From contig DIDB01000174.1 in NCBI GenBank assembly GCA_002417905.1, positions 1-34,584 on the forward strand: a stretch of 34,584 bases of DNA. Direction: 5' to 3'. This DNA comes from Pseudomonadaceae bacterium UBA5811. GTDB lineage: Bacteria; Pseudomonadota; Gammaproteobacteria; Pseudomonadales; Pseudomonadaceae. This document shows, one piece after another, positions 1-9,574 of this stretch; the stretch's first letter is position 1, and each line of letters starts with the position of its first letter. The notes under the pieces are model-generated. The model did no database searches. It was not told the origin of the DNA and saw only the letters and a list, made by a program, of their open reading frames with translations. Position numbers and translations under genes: made by a program.

Positions 1-1
1 G

Positions 2-1552
2 GATGAAAACACCTGGCACACGGCAGCAGTGGCTTCACTGGCCCTGAACGTACTGGTTTTTTCGCTGGTTTCACTGTTTACCCGTTCCAGCGCCGAAGAA
101 ACCCGCGCCGCTGAAGCCTGCGCCGTGGAAAACATGCGCCTGGCCCAGCGCCGGGAGCTGGTGGCCCTGTCACCCCGGGAGTTTGCCGAAGCACTGGCCC
201 GGCCCCTGGGGAGCAGCACCGCCCCGGCCGAGGTCGAACAAGCCCTGACCGAACTGCAGCTGCCCCTCAACGAGCGCCGCCCCTATGCCCTGCGCCGGTT
301 GCGCGACCGGATCGAGGCCAACCTGTCCGGCCTGATGGGACCGAGCATTGCCCAGGACATTGTCAAAAACTGCCTACCCTACAAGGACAGCAGCAACAGC
401 CTGGTCAGCGAAGACATCCATTACATCGAGAGCCGCATCGAGGAATACCGTTCCCGGCTGACCGGACTGGCCGCCGAGCTGGATGCCCTGCGCCGCTATC
501 ACCGCCAGACCCTGCAGGATCTGCCAATGGGTGTCTGCTCGCTGGCCAGGGACCAGGAAATCCTGATGTGGAACCGGGCCATGGAGCAACTGACCACGAT
601 CCCGGCCGACCAGGTGGTCGGCTCCTGTCTTTCCGCGCTGGACCAGCCCTGGGGCGGACTGCTGGAGCATTTTGTCCGGCTTCCGGACAGCCATCTGCAC
701 AAACAGCGGCTGGAACAGGATGACCAGAGCCGCTGGCTGAACCTGCACAAGGCGGCAATTGACGAACCGCTGGCCCCCGGCAATACCGGACTGGTCCTGC
801 TGGTAGAGGACTGCACGGAAACCCAGCTGCTGGAGGAACACCTGATCCACTCAGAACGGCTGGCCAGCATTGGCCGGCTGGCAGCCGGGGTAGCCCACGA
901 GATCGGCAACCCGGTAACCGGCATTGCCTGCCTGGCCCAGAACCTGCGGGATGAGCGCGCTCAGGATGCAGACATCCGCGAGGCCAGCAGCCAGATCATC
1001 GAGCAGACCCGGCGCATCACCAAAATTGTCCAGTCGCTGATGGGCTTTGCCCACGCCGGCACCCACCAGCCCTGGTGTACCCTCAGCCTGTCGGCCATTA
1101 CCCAGGAAGCCATTGCCCTGCTGTCCCTTAACCGCCAGGGTACCGAAGTCTGCTTTATCAACCAGTGCAACCCGCTGCACGAAACCAGCGGGGATCCACA
1201 GCGGCTGGTACAGGTCCTGATCAACCTGATATCCAATGCCCGGGATGCCTCACCGGCGGGTGGCGTCATCCGGATCCGCAGTACCAGCTCGGCCTCCAGT
1301 GTCCAGCTGATTGTCGAGGACGAGGGCAGCGGCATTTCCCGGACAATCCAGAAACGGCTGTTTGAACCCTTTTTTACTACCAAAGACCCCGGCAAGGGCA
1401 CCGGCCTCGGGCTGGCGCTGGTTTACTCCATTGTGGAGGAACACCATGGCCGGATCGACATTGAAAGCCCGACCGACCCGGAACGGGGTCTGGGTACCCG
1501 GGTGCGGATTACCCTGCCCCGCCATGCAGGAAGCCACCCGGCAGCGGCCTGA
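2..1552 (+). CDS. cbrA: CbrA-type sensor histidine kinase, C-terminal part (5' truncated by window edge)
   Basis: The frame is already open at the first bases, so this is the C-terminal ~516 residues of a larger protein. CbrA proteins carry an SLC5-type sodium/solute symporter domain, a STAC linker, a PAS domain and a kinase core. What is visible is one last membrane helix ([13 protein letters not shown]), a linker matching the STAC position, a PAS-like stretch (LPMGVCSL...WNRAMEQL), the H-box with phospho-acceptor His at bases 896-898 ([10 protein letters not shown]), the N-box ([12 protein letters not shown]) and the ATP-binding glycine motifs ([25 protein letters not shown]). It lies 32 bp upstream of the NtrC-type regulator, as in Pseudomonas cbrAB, which controls carbon/nitrogen balance. 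The assignment rests on domain content plus conserved gene order. The symporter part lies outside the window. Confidence 0.93.
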   Translation, partial: DENTWHTAAVASLALNVLVFSLVSLFTRSSAEETRAAEACAVENMRLAQRRELVALSPREFAEALARPLGSSTAPAEVEQALTELQLPLNERRPYALRRLRDRIEANLSGLMGPSIAQDIVKNCLPYKDSSNSLVSEDIHYIESRIEEYRSRLTGLAAELDALRRYHRQTLQDLPMGVCSLARDQEILMWNRAMEQLTTIPADQVVGSCLSALDQPWGGLLEHFVRLPDSHLHKQRLEQDDQSRWLNLHKAAIDEPLAPGNTGLVLLVEDCTETQLLEEHLIHSERLASIGRLAAGVAHEIGNPVTGIACLAQNLRDERAQDADIREASSQIIEQTRRITKIVQSLMGFAHAGTHQPWCTLSLSAITQEAIALLSLNRQGTEVCFINQCNPLHETSGDPQRLVQVLINLISNARDASPAGGVIRIRSTSSASSVQLIVEDEGSGISRTIQKRLFEPFFTTKDPGKGTGLGLALVYSIVEEHHGRIDIESPTDPERGLGTRVRITLPRHAGSHPAAA

Positions 1553-1584
1553 CCCTGCCCCGGATACTGCCAGGAGAGTTTCCA

Positions 1585-2970
1585 ATGCCCCATATCCTGC
1601 TTGTTGAAGACGAAACCATCATCCGCTCCGCCCTGCGCCGCCTGCTGGAGCGCCACCAGTACCAGATCAGCGAGGCTGGGTCGGTACAGGAAGCACTGGA
1701 CCAATACCACATCCCCGACTTTGACCTGGTGATCAGCGACCTGCGCCTGCCCGGTGCACCCGGCACCGAACTGATCGAACAGGCCGGAGGCCGGCCGGTG
1801 CTGATCATGACCAGCTACGCCAGCCTGCGCTCTGCGGTAGATTCCATGCGCCTTGGCGCCGTGGACTATATTGCCAAGCCCTTTGACCATGGCGAAATGC
1901 TGCAGGCCATCAGCCGGATCCTGCAGGCCGCCCAGCCGGCACCGGCAGAAACCAGCCCGGCCCGTCCGGCAGCCCCCTCCGCGGACAACGGAGCACTGGG
2001 CATCATCGGTCACTGCCCGGCCATGCAGGACCTGTTCGGCAAAATCCGCAAGGTCGCCCCCACCGACTCCAACGTACTGATTCTGGGCGAATCCGGCACC
2101 GGCAAGGAGCTGGTAGCCCGGGCCATCCACCAGCTGTCCCGGCGCAGCCGGGAACCCATGATTTCGGTCAACTGTGCGGCCATCCCGGAAAGCCTGATTG
2201 AATCGGAACTGTTCGGCCACGAAAAAGGCGCCTTTACCGGCGCCAGCAGTGCCCGGACCGGGCTGGTGGAGGCTGCTGATGGAGGCACCCTGTTCCTGGA
2301 TGAGATCGGCGAGCTGCCACTGGAAGCCCAGGCCCGGCTGCTGCGGGTCCTGCAGGAAGGCGAAATCCGCCGGGTCGGTTCGGTACAGTCGCATAAGGTC
2401 AGCGTCCGGCTGGTGGCCGCCACCCACCGCGACCTGAAAAACCTGGCCCGTACCGGTGAATTCCGGGAAGACCTGTATTACCGCCTGAATGTGATTGCCC
2501 TGAAACTGCCCCCCCTGCGAGAACGGGACAGCGATGTGCTGGATATTGCAGAAACCTTTCTGAAGCGCCACAACCAGCAGCAGCATGAGCCGCTGTACTT
2601 TTCCCGTGAGGCCCGGCAGATCATCCTGGACTATCCCTGGCCCGGTAACGTCCGCGAGCTGGAAAACGCCGTGGAACGGGCCAGCATTCTCTGTGAGGGC
2701 CGGGAAATTCGGGCCGAACACCTGGGTATCGACAGCGAGCTGCCCGACACCGCCCCCCTGCAGGCCCATCTCAGCGAACAGCCTGAAACCACGCTATCCA
2801 GCCACACCGGCAACCTGTCCCTCGAAGACTACTTCCAGCGCTTTGTGCTGGAGCATCAGGAGCATATGACGGAAACCGAACTGGCCCGCAAGCTGGGCAT
2901 CAGTCGCAAATGCCTCTGGGAGCGCCGCCAGCGGCTGGGTATCCCGCGCCGCCGGAACGGCCCTGAGTAA
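1585..2970 (+). CDS. cbrB: CbrB, NtrC-family sigma54-dependent response regulator
   Basis: This is a 461-residue activator with three parts. The N-terminal receiver domain has phospho-acceptor Asp52 ([10 protein letters not shown]) and a conserved Lys in YIAKPFD. The central AAA+ domain has Walker A GESGTGKE at 168-175, the sigma54-contacting GAFTGA loop at 215-220 and Walker [11 protein letters not shown]. The C-terminal Fis-type helix-turn-helix is [19 protein letters not shown]. The ATG is preceded by CAGGAGAG at good spacing. The gene follows cbrA and would be phosphorylated by it. In Pseudomonas CbrB activates crcZ through RpoN, and the sequence just downstream carries a matching sigma54 promoter, so the regulatory circuit appears intact. 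Confidence 0.96.
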   Translation: MPHILLVEDETIIRSALRRLLERHQYQISEAGSVQEALDQYHIPDFDLVISDLRLPGAPGTELIEQAGGRPVLIMTSYASLRSAVDSMRLGAVDYIAKPFDHGEMLQAISRILQAAQPAPAETSPARPAAPSADNGALGIIGHCPAMQDLFGKIRKVAPTDSNVLILGESGTGKELVARAIHQLSRRSREPMISVNCAAIPESLIESELFGHEKGAFTGASSARTGLVEAADGGTLFLDEIGELPLEAQARLLRVLQEGEIRRVGSVQSHKVSVRLVAATHRDLKNLARTGEFREDLYYRLNVIALKLPPLRERDSDVLDIAETFLKRHNQQQHEPLYFSREARQIILDYPWPGNVRELENAVERASILCEGREIRAEHLGIDSELPDTAPLQAHLSEQPETTLSSHTGNLSLEDYFQRFVLEHQEHMTETELARKLGISRKCLWERRQRLGIPRRRNGPE

Positions 2971-2978
2971 GCCATCGG

Positions 2979-3028
2979 GGTTACACCCCTGCCGCGGACT
3001 GTAACCGGCAACGGGAGCATCGGTAACA
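2979..3028 (+). promoter_or_regulatory. Candidate CbrB enhancer half-sites upstream of crcZ
   Basis: Three related half-sites lie 75-125 bp upstream of the sigma54 promoter: GGTTAC at 2979-2984, its inverted partner GTAACC at 3001-3006, and a direct copy GTAACA at 3023-3028. The last two start 22 bp apart, about two helical turns. I recall CbrB sites with TGTTAC/GTAACA half-sites from Pseudomonas work. The position is right for an enhancer, but the match is by eye. Confidence 0.6.
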
Positions 3029-3102
3029 CTCAGGTCTGCCACCTGAAACCACTCATTACAGAAAACACGACAACTAATTGATAATAAAAGAAATTGCAAA
3101 CA

Positions 3103-3118
3103 TGGCATGACACATGCT
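3103..3118 (+). promoter_or_regulatory. Sigma54 (RpoN) -24/-12 promoter for crcZ
   Basis: TGGCATGACACATGCT contains the GG-N10-GC signature (GG at 3104-3105, GC at 3116-3117), close to the consensus TGGCAC-N5-TTGC. It predicts a start near 3129, exactly where the A-rich motifs of the RNA begin. It sits downstream of cbrB, whose product is a sigma54 activator. Confidence 0.85.
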
Positions 3119-3128
3119 TTATATCTGG

Positions 3129-3492
3129 AACAACAACAATAACAAGACACCAGACAAGATAATAAAAACAACACGTAACGGCTCCAGCATAACAACGACA
3201 ACAGGATGGAGACGCAGCTAACTGATTCTTTTGGAGAGGAGCTGTCAGGCTGCAAGCGCAGCCCTGGCGAACCGGAAACAATAACAACAAGATGTCAGCA
3301 GAAGCCCGAACCGGCTGGCCAGACAGCATCAGCGACCAAAGGTATCCGTTTGCTATTGGCTCCCCAGATGGAGCCATCCCCTGACCGGGGACATGGACTG
3401 ACAACAAAAACAACAGGTCCGATCAATAACAATAAAACGGGCAACATCATTTTCAGAACATGAGGGGAAGCTTCGGCTTCCCCTCATGTTCT
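3129..3492 (+). ncRNA. crcZ: CrcZ-like regulatory sRNA (Hfq/Crc decoy)
   Basis: CrcZ titrates Hfq/Crc away from catabolic mRNAs and so relieves carbon catabolite repression. The RNA is predicted from the sigma54 start to the end of the terminator, about 364 nt (P. aeruginosa CrcZ is about 400). It has six A-rich motifs of the Hfq distal-face type, at 3129-3145, 3161-3173, 3191-3202, 3276-3290, 3401-3415 and 3425-3437, for example AACAACAACAATAACAA in the first. These are separated by ordinary sequence. The position between cbrB and pcnB is that of Pseudomonas crcZ, and no convincing ORF with a ribosome site lies inside. Start and end are inferred from promoter and hairpin. Confidence 0.9.
3455..3492 (+). 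terminator. crcZ terminator hairpin
   Basis: A perfect 17-bp stem (3455-3471 with 3476-3492) is closed by a TTCG tetraloop, one of the most stable hairpins in the window. There is no long T tract directly after it; a short ATTTTT follows about 16 bases later. Because the stem is symmetrical it could also stop transcripts from the other side. Confidence 0.75.
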
Positions 3493-3521
3493 GTCAGGCT
3501 GTCACGATTTTTCGCCTGCCC

Positions 3522-3551
3522 TGAGCTATCTCCGGACAGCAGTGCTAGAAT
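3522..3551 (+). promoter_or_regulatory. Candidate sigma70 promoter for pcnB-folK-pan
   Basis: TGAGCT (3522-3527) and TAGAAT (3546-3551) are spaced by 18 bp, after the crcZ terminator and about 105 bp before the pcnB start. The -10 box is good and the -35 is weak. This is the only promoter-like pair I see in the gap. Confidence 0.35.
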
Positions 3552-3655
3552 CCACTCCGTTTGATTACCGCCCGCCGGGCTTGTGCCCCTGGCCTTCCAG
3601 ACAGAAACAGGCGCCAGGCCATGCCCAATACCCACCGCCCTGTACAGGCTTGCAC

Positions 3656-4990
3656 ATGCTGAAAAAGCTGTTCCAGTCCCTGCGCCTTCCCCTGAACCGC
3701 CGGCCCGCCCAGCACCGGAGCCGCCCGGCCATCAGCGCCCGCCAGCACCCGCTGCAGCCCCGGGATATCAGTGAAAATGCCGTCAGCGTGGTTGAGCGCC
3801 TGCAGAAAAACGGCCATGAAGCCTATGTGGTTGGCGGCTGCATCCGGGACCTGCTGCTGGACATCCGGCCCAAGGATTATGACGTGGCTACCAGTGCCAC
3901 CCCGGAACAGGTCCGCAACCTGTTCCGCAACGCGCACATCATTGGCCGGCGCTTCCGGCTGGTTCATGTGCAGTTTGGCCGGGAAGTCATCGAGGTAGCC
4001 ACATTCCGGACCGACCACAAAAGCACGGACCGGAGCGGCCGCATCCTCAGCGACAACAGCTTTGGCTCCCTGGAAGATGATGCCTGGCGGCGGGACTTCA
4101 CGATCAATGCCCTGTACTACGATCCACTATCCGGGCGGATACTTGACCACACCCACGGCCTGCATGACATCCACAACCGGCTGATCCGGCTGATTGGCAC
4201 ACCGGAACAGCGCTACCAGGAAGACCCGGTACGCATGCTGCGGGCAGTCCGCTTTGCAGCCAAACTGGACTTTGATCTGGAATACCACAGTGCCCGGCCC
4301 ATCCGGTCGCTGGCCAGGCTGCTCAATGACATTCCGGCCTCCCGGCTATTTGACGAAGTACTCAAACTTTTTCTCGGTGGCCATGGGGAATACACCCTGG
4401 ACCTGCTGCTGCACTACGACCTGTTCGCTCCGCTGTTTCCCGCCACGGCAACAGCGCTGCAGCATAATCCTGACTATACGGAAAGCCTGATTCGCCAGGC
4501 CTTGGCCAATACGGACGAGCGCATCGCCCAGGGCAAACCGGTTACCCCGGCTTTCCTGTTTGCGGCCCTGCTGTGGCCAGCCCTGCCAGGCCGTGCCCTG
4601 GCCCTGCAGGACCGCGGACTGCCACCACTGCCTGCCATGCAGCAGGCCGCCCATGACCTGATCTGGGAACAGTGCCAGCGGACCGCCATTCCTAAACGTT
4701 TCAGCCTGCCTGTACGGGAAATCTGGGACATACAGGAACGCCTGCCCCGCCGCCAGGGCCGCCGGGCGGACCAGTTGCTGGGACATCCGCGTTTCCGGGC
4801 TGGTTATGACCTGTTGCTGCTACGGGAAAGTGCCGGCGAGCAAACAGGAGAGCTGGGCCACTGGTGGACCCTTTACCAGGAGGCCACTGACAGCGGACGC
4901 CGGGAGCTGATCCGCGAGCTGGGCAGCGAAGGCAAGCGGCCCCGGCGCGGTGGGCGCCGCCCGGGCAGCCGCAACCGGCGGACAGACTGA
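3656..4990 (+). CDS. pcnB: Poly(A) polymerase I
   Basis: PcnB adds poly(A) tails to RNA 3' ends and so promotes decay. The 444-residue protein has the class II nucleotidyltransferase core: VGGCIRDLLL at 59-68, the catalytic DYD at 74-76, and RRDFTINALYY further on, followed by the RNA-binding region and a very basic C-terminal tail (KRPRRGGRRPGSRNRR) typical of PcnB rather than tRNA CCA transferase. I chose the ATG at 3656 because MLKKLFQS matches the Pseudomonas start. The frame runs upstream to 3542, but that extension is proline-rich and unlike the family. The stop is directly followed by the folK ATG, suggesting coupled translation. Confidence 0.95.
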   Translation: MLKKLFQSLRLPLNRRPAQHRSRPAISARQHPLQPRDISENAVSVVERLQKNGHEAYVVGGCIRDLLLDIRPKDYDVATSATPEQVRNLFRNAHIIGRRFRLVHVQFGREVIEVATFRTDHKSTDRSGRILSDNSFGSLEDDAWRRDFTINALYYDPLSGRILDHTHGLHDIHNRLIRLIGTPEQRYQEDPVRMLRAVRFAAKLDFDLEYHSARPIRSLARLLNDIPASRLFDEVLKLFLGGHGEYTLDLLLHYDLFAPLFPATATALQHNPDYTESLIRQALANTDERIAQGKPVTPAFLFAALLWPALPGRALALQDRGLPPLPAMQQAAHDLIWEQCQRTAIPKRFSLPVREIWDIQERLPRRQGRRADQLLGHPRFRAGYDLLLLRESAGEQTGELGHWWTLYQEATDSGRRELIRELGSEGKRPRRGGRRPGSRNRRTD

Positions 4991-5500
4991 ATGCCCTCCA
5001 TGGAACGTGCTTACATCGGGCTGGGCAGCAATCTGGGCCAGCCCCTGCAGCAGTTGCGGCAGGCCCTGCAGCACTTGGCCGGACTGCCCGCCAGCCGGCT
5101 GGTAGCCGTTTCTTCCTTTTATGCCAGCGATCCCCTGGGACCGGCGGACCAGCCACGTTACCTCAATGCGGTGGCAGCCCTGGATACCCGGCTGACGCCA
5201 CTCCAGCTGCTGGATGCCCTGCAGCAGATCGAGCAGCACCAGGGGCGGGAACGCAAGGACGAGCGCTGGGGGCCAAGAACCCTGGACCTGGATATCCTGC
5301 TGTTCGGGACACTGCAACTGGACGAGCCCCGGTTGCAGGTACCGCATTACCAGATGCAGGCCAGGGCCTTTGTCCTTTATCCCCTGGCTGAAATTGCTCC
5401 CGCCAGCCTGCAGTTACCAGATGGCCGGCGGCTGGATGAGCTGCTGGCCGCCTGTCCCTTCACTGGACTGGAGCGGCTGGATTGCGGCCCGGATCACTGA
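4991..5500 (+). CDS. folK: 2-amino-4-hydroxy-6-hydroxymethyldihydropteridine pyrophosphokinase
   Basis: FolK transfers pyrophosphate from ATP to hydroxymethyldihydropterin in folate synthesis. The 169-residue protein has the N-terminal GLGSNLGQP substrate loop and the HPPK signature [14 protein letters not shown], with the metal-binding Asp pair. The length is typical. The ATG immediately follows the pcnB stop; a second in-frame ATG at 5000 is an alternative start, and neither has a strong ribosome site, so translation probably depends on pcnB. The pcnB-folK-panB order is that of Pseudomonas. Confidence 0.95.
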   Translation: MPSMERAYIGLGSNLGQPLQQLRQALQHLAGLPASRLVAVSSFYASDPLGPADQPRYLNAVAALDTRLTPLQLLDALQQIEQHQGRERKDERWGPRTLDLDILLFGTLQLDEPRLQVPHYQMQARAFVLYPLAEIAPASLQLPDGRRLDELLAACPFTGLERLDCGPDH

Positions 5501-5552
5501 CCCGGGCCTGCTTTCGCACCACCCGCCCGGGCAGCCCACCAAGGAGGCTTGC

Positions 5553-6353
5553 ATGCCGGAAATAACCCTGACCACCCTGCAGAACCTGAAACAGCAGGGC
5601 GAGAAAATCGTCATGCTCACCAGTTATGACGCCATCTTTGCCCGGACGGCCAGCCTGGCCGGCGTCGAGGTACTGCTGGTCGGCGATTCACTGGGCATGG
5701 TCCTGCAGGGGCAGGACAGTACCCTGCCAGTCACCACCGCGGACATGGCCTATCACACTGCCTGTGTCAAACGCGGCAACCAGGGTGCACTGATCCTTGC
5801 CGATCTGCCCTTTATGGCCGTGGCGACCCTGGAGCAGGCCCTGCACAATGCCACCCAGCTGATGCAGGCCGGTGCCCATATGGTCAAGGCCGAGGGCGGT
5901 CGCTGGCTGGCCCCTGTGGTCCAGCAACTGACTGAACGGGGCATTCCGGTCTGTGTCCATCTTGGGCTGACCCCCCAGTCGGTTAATGTTTTTGGGGGCT
6001 ACCGGGTCCAGGGGCGCCAGGAAGCCCAGGCCCGGCAGATGCTGGAAGATGCCCGGCTGCTGGAGGCCGCCGGGGCAGCCATGCTGCTGCTGGAATGCGT
6101 ACCTGCAGGGCTGGCCAGCCAGATTACCCGTCAGGCAGGTGTACCGGTTATCGGTATTGGTGCCGGTTGCGAAACCGATGGTCAGGTGCTGGTACTGCAC
6201 GACCTGCTGGGGCTGTCCATGGGAGGACGCACCCCAAAATTCGTACGCAACTTCATGCCTGGCCAGGCCAGCATCCCGGAGGCCATCCGGGCCTATGTCA
6301 GTGCCGTAAAATCCGGCGAATTCCCCGCAGACGAGCATGGATTCAAGGCATGA
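5553..6353 (+). CDS. panB: 3-methyl-2-oxobutanoate hydroxymethyltransferase
   Basis: PanB makes ketopantoate from alpha-ketoisovalerate and methylene-tetrahydrofolate, the first committed step of pantothenate synthesis. The 266-residue protein carries the family motifs VGDSLGMV (metal-binding Asp), [23 protein letters not shown] and GIGAG. The start at 5553 has a near-perfect AAGGAGG at 5541-5547. The open frame continues upstream through folK, but that part is a shadow. Its stop overlaps the panC start by the ATGA tetranucleotide at 6350-6353. Confidence 0.97.
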   Translation: MPEITLTTLQNLKQQGEKIVMLTSYDAIFARTASLAGVEVLLVGDSLGMVLQGQDSTLPVTTADMAYHTACVKRGNQGALILADLPFMAVATLEQALHNATQLMQAGAHMVKAEGGRWLAPVVQQLTERGIPVCVHLGLTPQSVNVFGGYRVQGRQEAQARQMLEDARLLEAAGAAMLLLECVPAGLASQITRQAGVPVIGIGAGCETDGQVLVLHDLLGLSMGGRTPKFVRNFMPGQASIPEAIRAYVSAVKSGEFPADEHGFKA

Positions 6354-7213
6354 AAACCCTCAGCACCCTGAATGAACTGCGCGCTACCCTGGCCGGAGTC
6401 CGCCCACAGCAGCAGATCGGTTTTGTACCCACCATGGGCAATCTGCACGCCGGACATATTTCCCTGATTGAACAGGCCCGTCAGGCAGCCGGTTTTGTAG
6501 TGGCCAGCATTTTCGTCAACCCCCTGCAGTTTGGCCCCGGCGAAGATCTGGACAACTACCCCAGAACCCTGGCCGAAGATCAGGAAAAGCTGCAGGCCGC
6601 CGGCTGCCAGCTGCTGTTTGCCCCCCCGGCCAGCGAAATGTACCCGCATGGCCAGGACGGCCAGACGCGGGTCAGCGTTCCCGGTGTATCTGAAGGCCTG
6701 TGCGGGGCCAGCCGGCCGGAACACTTCACCGGCGTGGCCACAGTAGTAACCAAACTGCTCAACATGGTCCAGCCGGATGTTGCCGTATTTGGCCAGAAAG
6801 ATTTCCAGCAGCTGGCGGTGATCCGCACCCTGGTCCGCGACCTCAACCTGCCGGTCCGCATCATTGGCGCCCCCACCATCCGGGCCAGCGACGGACTGGC
6901 TCTCTCCTCGCGCAATGGCTACCTGAGCGCGGAAGAGCGCCAGCGTGCTCCGCTGCTCCACGCCACCCTGCAGCAGATTGCCAGCCAGCTGGCTGCCGGA
7001 GATACAGACTACCCGGCACTGCTCCAGAGCGGCCGGCAGACCCTTGAAAAGGCCGGAATGCGCCCCGATTATCTGGAAATCCGCGATGCAGTCACCCTGC
7101 AGCCGGCAACCGCCGGAACCCCGGAGCTGATCATCCTTGGGGCAGCCTATCTCGGCAAAACCCGCCTGATCGACAATCTTGAAGCCAGAAACCCTGCAGC
7201 CCTGCATCCTTGA
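6350..7213 (+). CDS. panC: Pantothenate synthetase
   Basis: PanC joins pantoate and beta-alanine using ATP. The 287-residue protein shows the HIGH-like nucleotide motif in [14 protein letters not shown], the pantoate-site sequence [23 protein letters not shown] and the KMSKS-equivalent SSRNGYLS. The start overlaps the panB stop (ATGA), a sign of translational coupling. PanC uses the beta-alanine made by PanD, encoded next. Confidence 0.97.
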   Translation: MKTLSTLNELRATLAGVRPQQQIGFVPTMGNLHAGHISLIEQARQAAGFVVASIFVNPLQFGPGEDLDNYPRTLAEDQEKLQAAGCQLLFAPPASEMYPHGQDGQTRVSVPGVSEGLCGASRPEHFTGVATVVTKLLNMVQPDVAVFGQKDFQQLAVIRTLVRDLNLPVRIIGAPTIRASDGLALSSRNGYLSAEERQRAPLLHATLQQIASQLAAGDTDYPALLQSGRQTLEKAGMRPDYLEIRDAVTLQPATAGTPELIILGAAYLGKTRLIDNLEARNPAALHP

Positions 7214-7271
7214 AGGCAGACAGGGGTTAGGGCACACTCTGCGCGCTGCAAACCCGGAGGGACTTCCACAC

Positions 7272-7652
7272 ATGCATGCCATCATGCTCAAGGCCAAACT
7301 GCACCGCGCAGTGGTAACTCATTCCGTACTCGACTATGAAGGCTCCTGCGCAATTGACGGAAGCTGGCTGGACCTTGCGGGAATCCGCGAGTATGAACAG
7401 ATCCAGATCTACAATGTAGACAACGGCGAGCGTTTTACCACCTATGCTATCCGGGGTGAAGAAGGCTCCCGGATCATTTCCGTCAATGGTGCGGCAGCCC
7501 ACAAGGCCGCAGAAGGTCATCGTCTGATCATCTGTACCTATGCACACTATAGCGAGGCCGAGCTGGCCACCTTCAAGCCCCGGATCCTGTATATGGATGC
7601 CAGCGGAGCACTGAGCCATACCAGCAACGCCATACCGGTCCAGATCGCCTGA
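7272..7652 (+). CDS. panD: Aspartate 1-decarboxylase proenzyme
   Basis: PanD decarboxylates aspartate to beta-alanine. The 126-residue proenzyme self-cleaves between Gly24 and Ser25 (YEGSCAID) to create the pyruvoyl cofactor, and the substrate/active-site residues Lys9 (MLKAKLHR) and Tyr in [13 protein letters not shown] are present. The start MHAIMLKAK at 7272 puts the cleavage serine at residue 25 as in E. coli and has GGAGGG upstream. A start at 7284 is possible. Together with panB and panC this completes the pantothenate branch in one run. Confidence 0.96.
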   Translation: MHAIMLKAKLHRAVVTHSVLDYEGSCAIDGSWLDLAGIREYEQIQIYNVDNGERFTTYAIRGEEGSRIISVNGAAAHKAAEGHRLIICTYAHYSEAELATFKPRILYMDASGALSHTSNAIPVQIA

Positions 7653-7666
7653 AGCAGGCTGTTCCC

Positions 7667-7686
7667 GGCCCGGGCCACACCGGGCC
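7667..7686 (+). terminator. Weak GC-rich hairpin after panD
   Basis: GGCCCGG (7667-7673) pairs with CCGGGCC (7680-7686) around a 6-base loop. There is no T tract. It could attenuate transcription between panD and pgi. Confidence 0.3.
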
Positions 7687-7791
7687 CTCCAGCAGCCCGG
7701 CGGGTCCGGACCGCATCACGCCGCAGCAACACCTGTCCGGGCCGGGATATTGACCACAGTTCATGGCCTGCCCAAAAGGAAGCTGCACCCC

Positions 7792-9456
7792 ATGAGTTAC
7801 TATCAGACCCCGCTTGATACCACCCGCCTTCCCTCCTGGCAGGCCTTGCAGGAACACCGGCAGGCCATGCAGGCATTCAGCATGCGGGAGGCTTTTGCCT
7901 GTGATCCTGGCCGTTTCAGCGAATTTTCGCTCCAGGCCTGCGAGCTGTTCCTGGATTACTCCAAAAACCTGATCTCTCCGGAAACCCGGGCCCTGCTGAT
8001 CAACCTGGCCCGGGAAGCCGGGGTCGAGCAGGCCACCCGGGCCATGTTCGATGGCGAGCCCATCAACACCTCCGAACACCGGGCCGTGCTGCACACGGCC
8101 CTGCGCCGCCCCATTGGTGACCGGCTGGAGCTCAATGGCCATAACCTGATGCGGGATGTGCATGCGGCCCTGGCCCAGATGACCGATATCGTCACCCGTA
8201 TCCACAACCACCTGTGGCGCGGTTACAGCGACCGCGCCATCACCGATGTGGTCAACATCGGCATCGGCGGCTCTTTCCTCGGCCCACAACTGGTCTCCGA
8301 AGCCCTGTTGCCCTTTACCCAGCACGGAGTCCGCTGCCACTACCTGGCCAATATCGATGGCAGCGAGTTCCGCGAAGTCACCGAGCGGCTGAATGTTGAG
8401 ACCACCCTGTTCATCATTTCCAGCAAAACCTTCACTACCCTGGAAACCCTGAAAAACGCCCAAGCAGCCCGGGCCTGGTATCTGGCCCGGGGGGGCACAC
8501 CAGAGAAGCTCTACCGTCACTTTATTGCTGTTACCAGCAACCGGCAGGCAGCCATCGACTTCGGCATCAAGGAAAAAAACATCTTCCCCATGTGGGACTG
8601 GGTAGGTGGCCGCTACTCCCTGTGGTCCGCCATCGGCCTGCCCATTGCCCTGGCCATCGGTATCGCCAACTTCAAGGCCCTGCTGTCCGGGGCCTACAGC
8701 ATGGACCAGCACTTCCTGCATACCCCCTTTGAACACAACATGCCGGTCCTGCTGGCCATGCTGGGCATCTGGTACCACAACTTCTGGGGAGCCCAGAGCT
8801 ACGCCTTCCTGCCCTATGACCATTACCTGCGCAACTTCGTCAAACACCTGCAGCAGCTCGATATGGAGTCCAACGGCAAGGGCGTCCGCCAGGACGGCAC
8901 CCCGGTGGCCTGCAGTACCGGCCCGGTGATCTGGGGCGGCGTGGGCTGCAACGGCCAGCACGCCTATCACCAGCTGCTTCACCAGGGCACCCAGCTGGTA
9001 CCGGTCGACTTTATCGTGCCAGTGGTCAGTCATAACCCGATTGCCGACCATCACGAATGGCTGTATGCCAGCTGCCTCTCCCAGAGCCAGGCCCTGATGC
9101 AGGGCAAAAATGCCGAAGAAGTGGCGGCTGAACTGCGGGCCCGGGGACTGCCCGAGGCAGAAATCAGCCGGCTGACTCCCCACAAGGTGATTCCTGGCAA
9201 CCGGCCCAGCAACACCCTGGTTGTGGAGGCCATCAATCCCCGGCGGCTAGGTGCCCTGATCGCCCTGTATGAGCACAAGATTTTTGTCCAGGGCGTAATC
9301 TGGGGCATCAATTCCTTTGACCAGTGGGGCGTCGAACTGGGCAAGGAGCTGGGCAAAGGTATCTACCAGCGCCTGACCAGCTATGATCCGCAACCTGCCG
9401 AAGACGCCTCGACCCAGGGACTGATCGACTATTTCCGCGGCCGGCATCGCGGCTAA
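7792..9456 (+). CDS. pgi: Glucose-6-phosphate isomerase
   Basis: Pgi interconverts glucose-6-phosphate and fructose-6-phosphate in the cytoplasm. The 554-residue protein contains the family blocks [43 protein letters not shown] (sugar-phosphate site) and [16 protein letters not shown], and ends with [13 protein letters not shown]. The ATG at 7792 (MSYYQTPLD) matches the Pseudomonas N-terminus and has AAAAGGA upstream; an in-frame extension to 7750 is less likely. The pan-pgi order is as in Pseudomonas, and the CRISPR-Cas locus begins right after it. Confidence 0.97.
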   Translation: MSYYQTPLDTTRLPSWQALQEHRQAMQAFSMREAFACDPGRFSEFSLQACELFLDYSKNLISPETRALLINLAREAGVEQATRAMFDGEPINTSEHRAVLHTALRRPIGDRLELNGHNLMRDVHAALAQMTDIVTRIHNHLWRGYSDRAITDVVNIGIGGSFLGPQLVSEALLPFTQHGVRCHYLANIDGSEFREVTERLNVETTLFIISSKTFTTLETLKNAQAARAWYLARGGTPEKLYRHFIAVTSNRQAAIDFGIKEKNIFPMWDWVGGRYSLWSAIGLPIALAIGIANFKALLSGAYSMDQHFLHTPFEHNMPVLLAMLGIWYHNFWGAQSYAFLPYDHYLRNFVKHLQQLDMESNGKGVRQDGTPVACSTGPVIWGGVGCNGQHAYHQLLHQGTQLVPVDFIVPVVSHNPIADHHEWLYASCLSQSQALMQGKNAEEVAAELRARGLPEAEISRLTPHKVIPGNRPSNTLVVEAINPRRLGALIALYEHKIFVQGVIWGINSFDQWGVELGKELGKGIYQRLTSYDPQPAEDASTQGLIDYFRGRHRG

Positions 9457-9465
9457 TCTAAAGCC

Positions 9466-9490
9466 GGGATGGAGGCACCACCTCCATCCC
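9466..9490 (+). terminator. Hairpin terminator after pgi
   Basis: GGGATGGAGG (9466-9475) pairs perfectly with CCTCCATCCC (9481-9490) around a 5-base loop, ten bases after the pgi stop. No T tract follows. It separates pgi from the cas operon. Confidence 0.6.
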
Positions 9491-9508
9491 CTGCAGCACA
9501 GCGATGCA

Positions 9509-9537
9509 CTGACACACCTGCCTTGCCGGACTACAGT
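9509..9537 (+). promoter_or_regulatory. Candidate sigma70 promoter of the cas operon
   Basis: CTGACA (9509-9514) and TACAGT (9532-9537) are spaced by exactly 17 bp. They predict a start near 9544, upstream of the chosen cas3 ATG at 9575 but not of the alternative GTG at 9536, which would lie inside the -10 box. Confidence 0.5.
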
Positions 9538-9574
9538 GGCTATTCAGCACTACGGAAAGCCTTTGGTCCTTCAA

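Noticed and set aside
1423..2769. 448-codon open frame on the minus strand opposite cbrB
   Set aside because: It is antisense to a fully conserved regulator; its low-complexity protein and lack of a ribosome site mark it as a GC-rich shadow.
3206..3463. 85-codon plus-strand frame inside the crcZ region
   Set aside because: No ribosome site and it spans the CA motifs; the non-coding RNA explains the sequence better.
5214..5552. Upstream in-frame extension of panB through folK
   Set aside because: The family start with AAGGAGG at 5541-5547 is at 5553; the upstream part is the folK sequence read in another frame.
7573..9183. 536-codon open frame on the minus strand opposite pgi
   Set aside because: Shadow of pgi; Gly/Gln-rich product without any domain.
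9509..9537. Second target of the guide-like sequence in the cas3 promoter
   Set aside because: On the minus strand only a short, broken match (AGGTGT against AAGTGT) is present, without the T tract; far weaker than the match at 11814.
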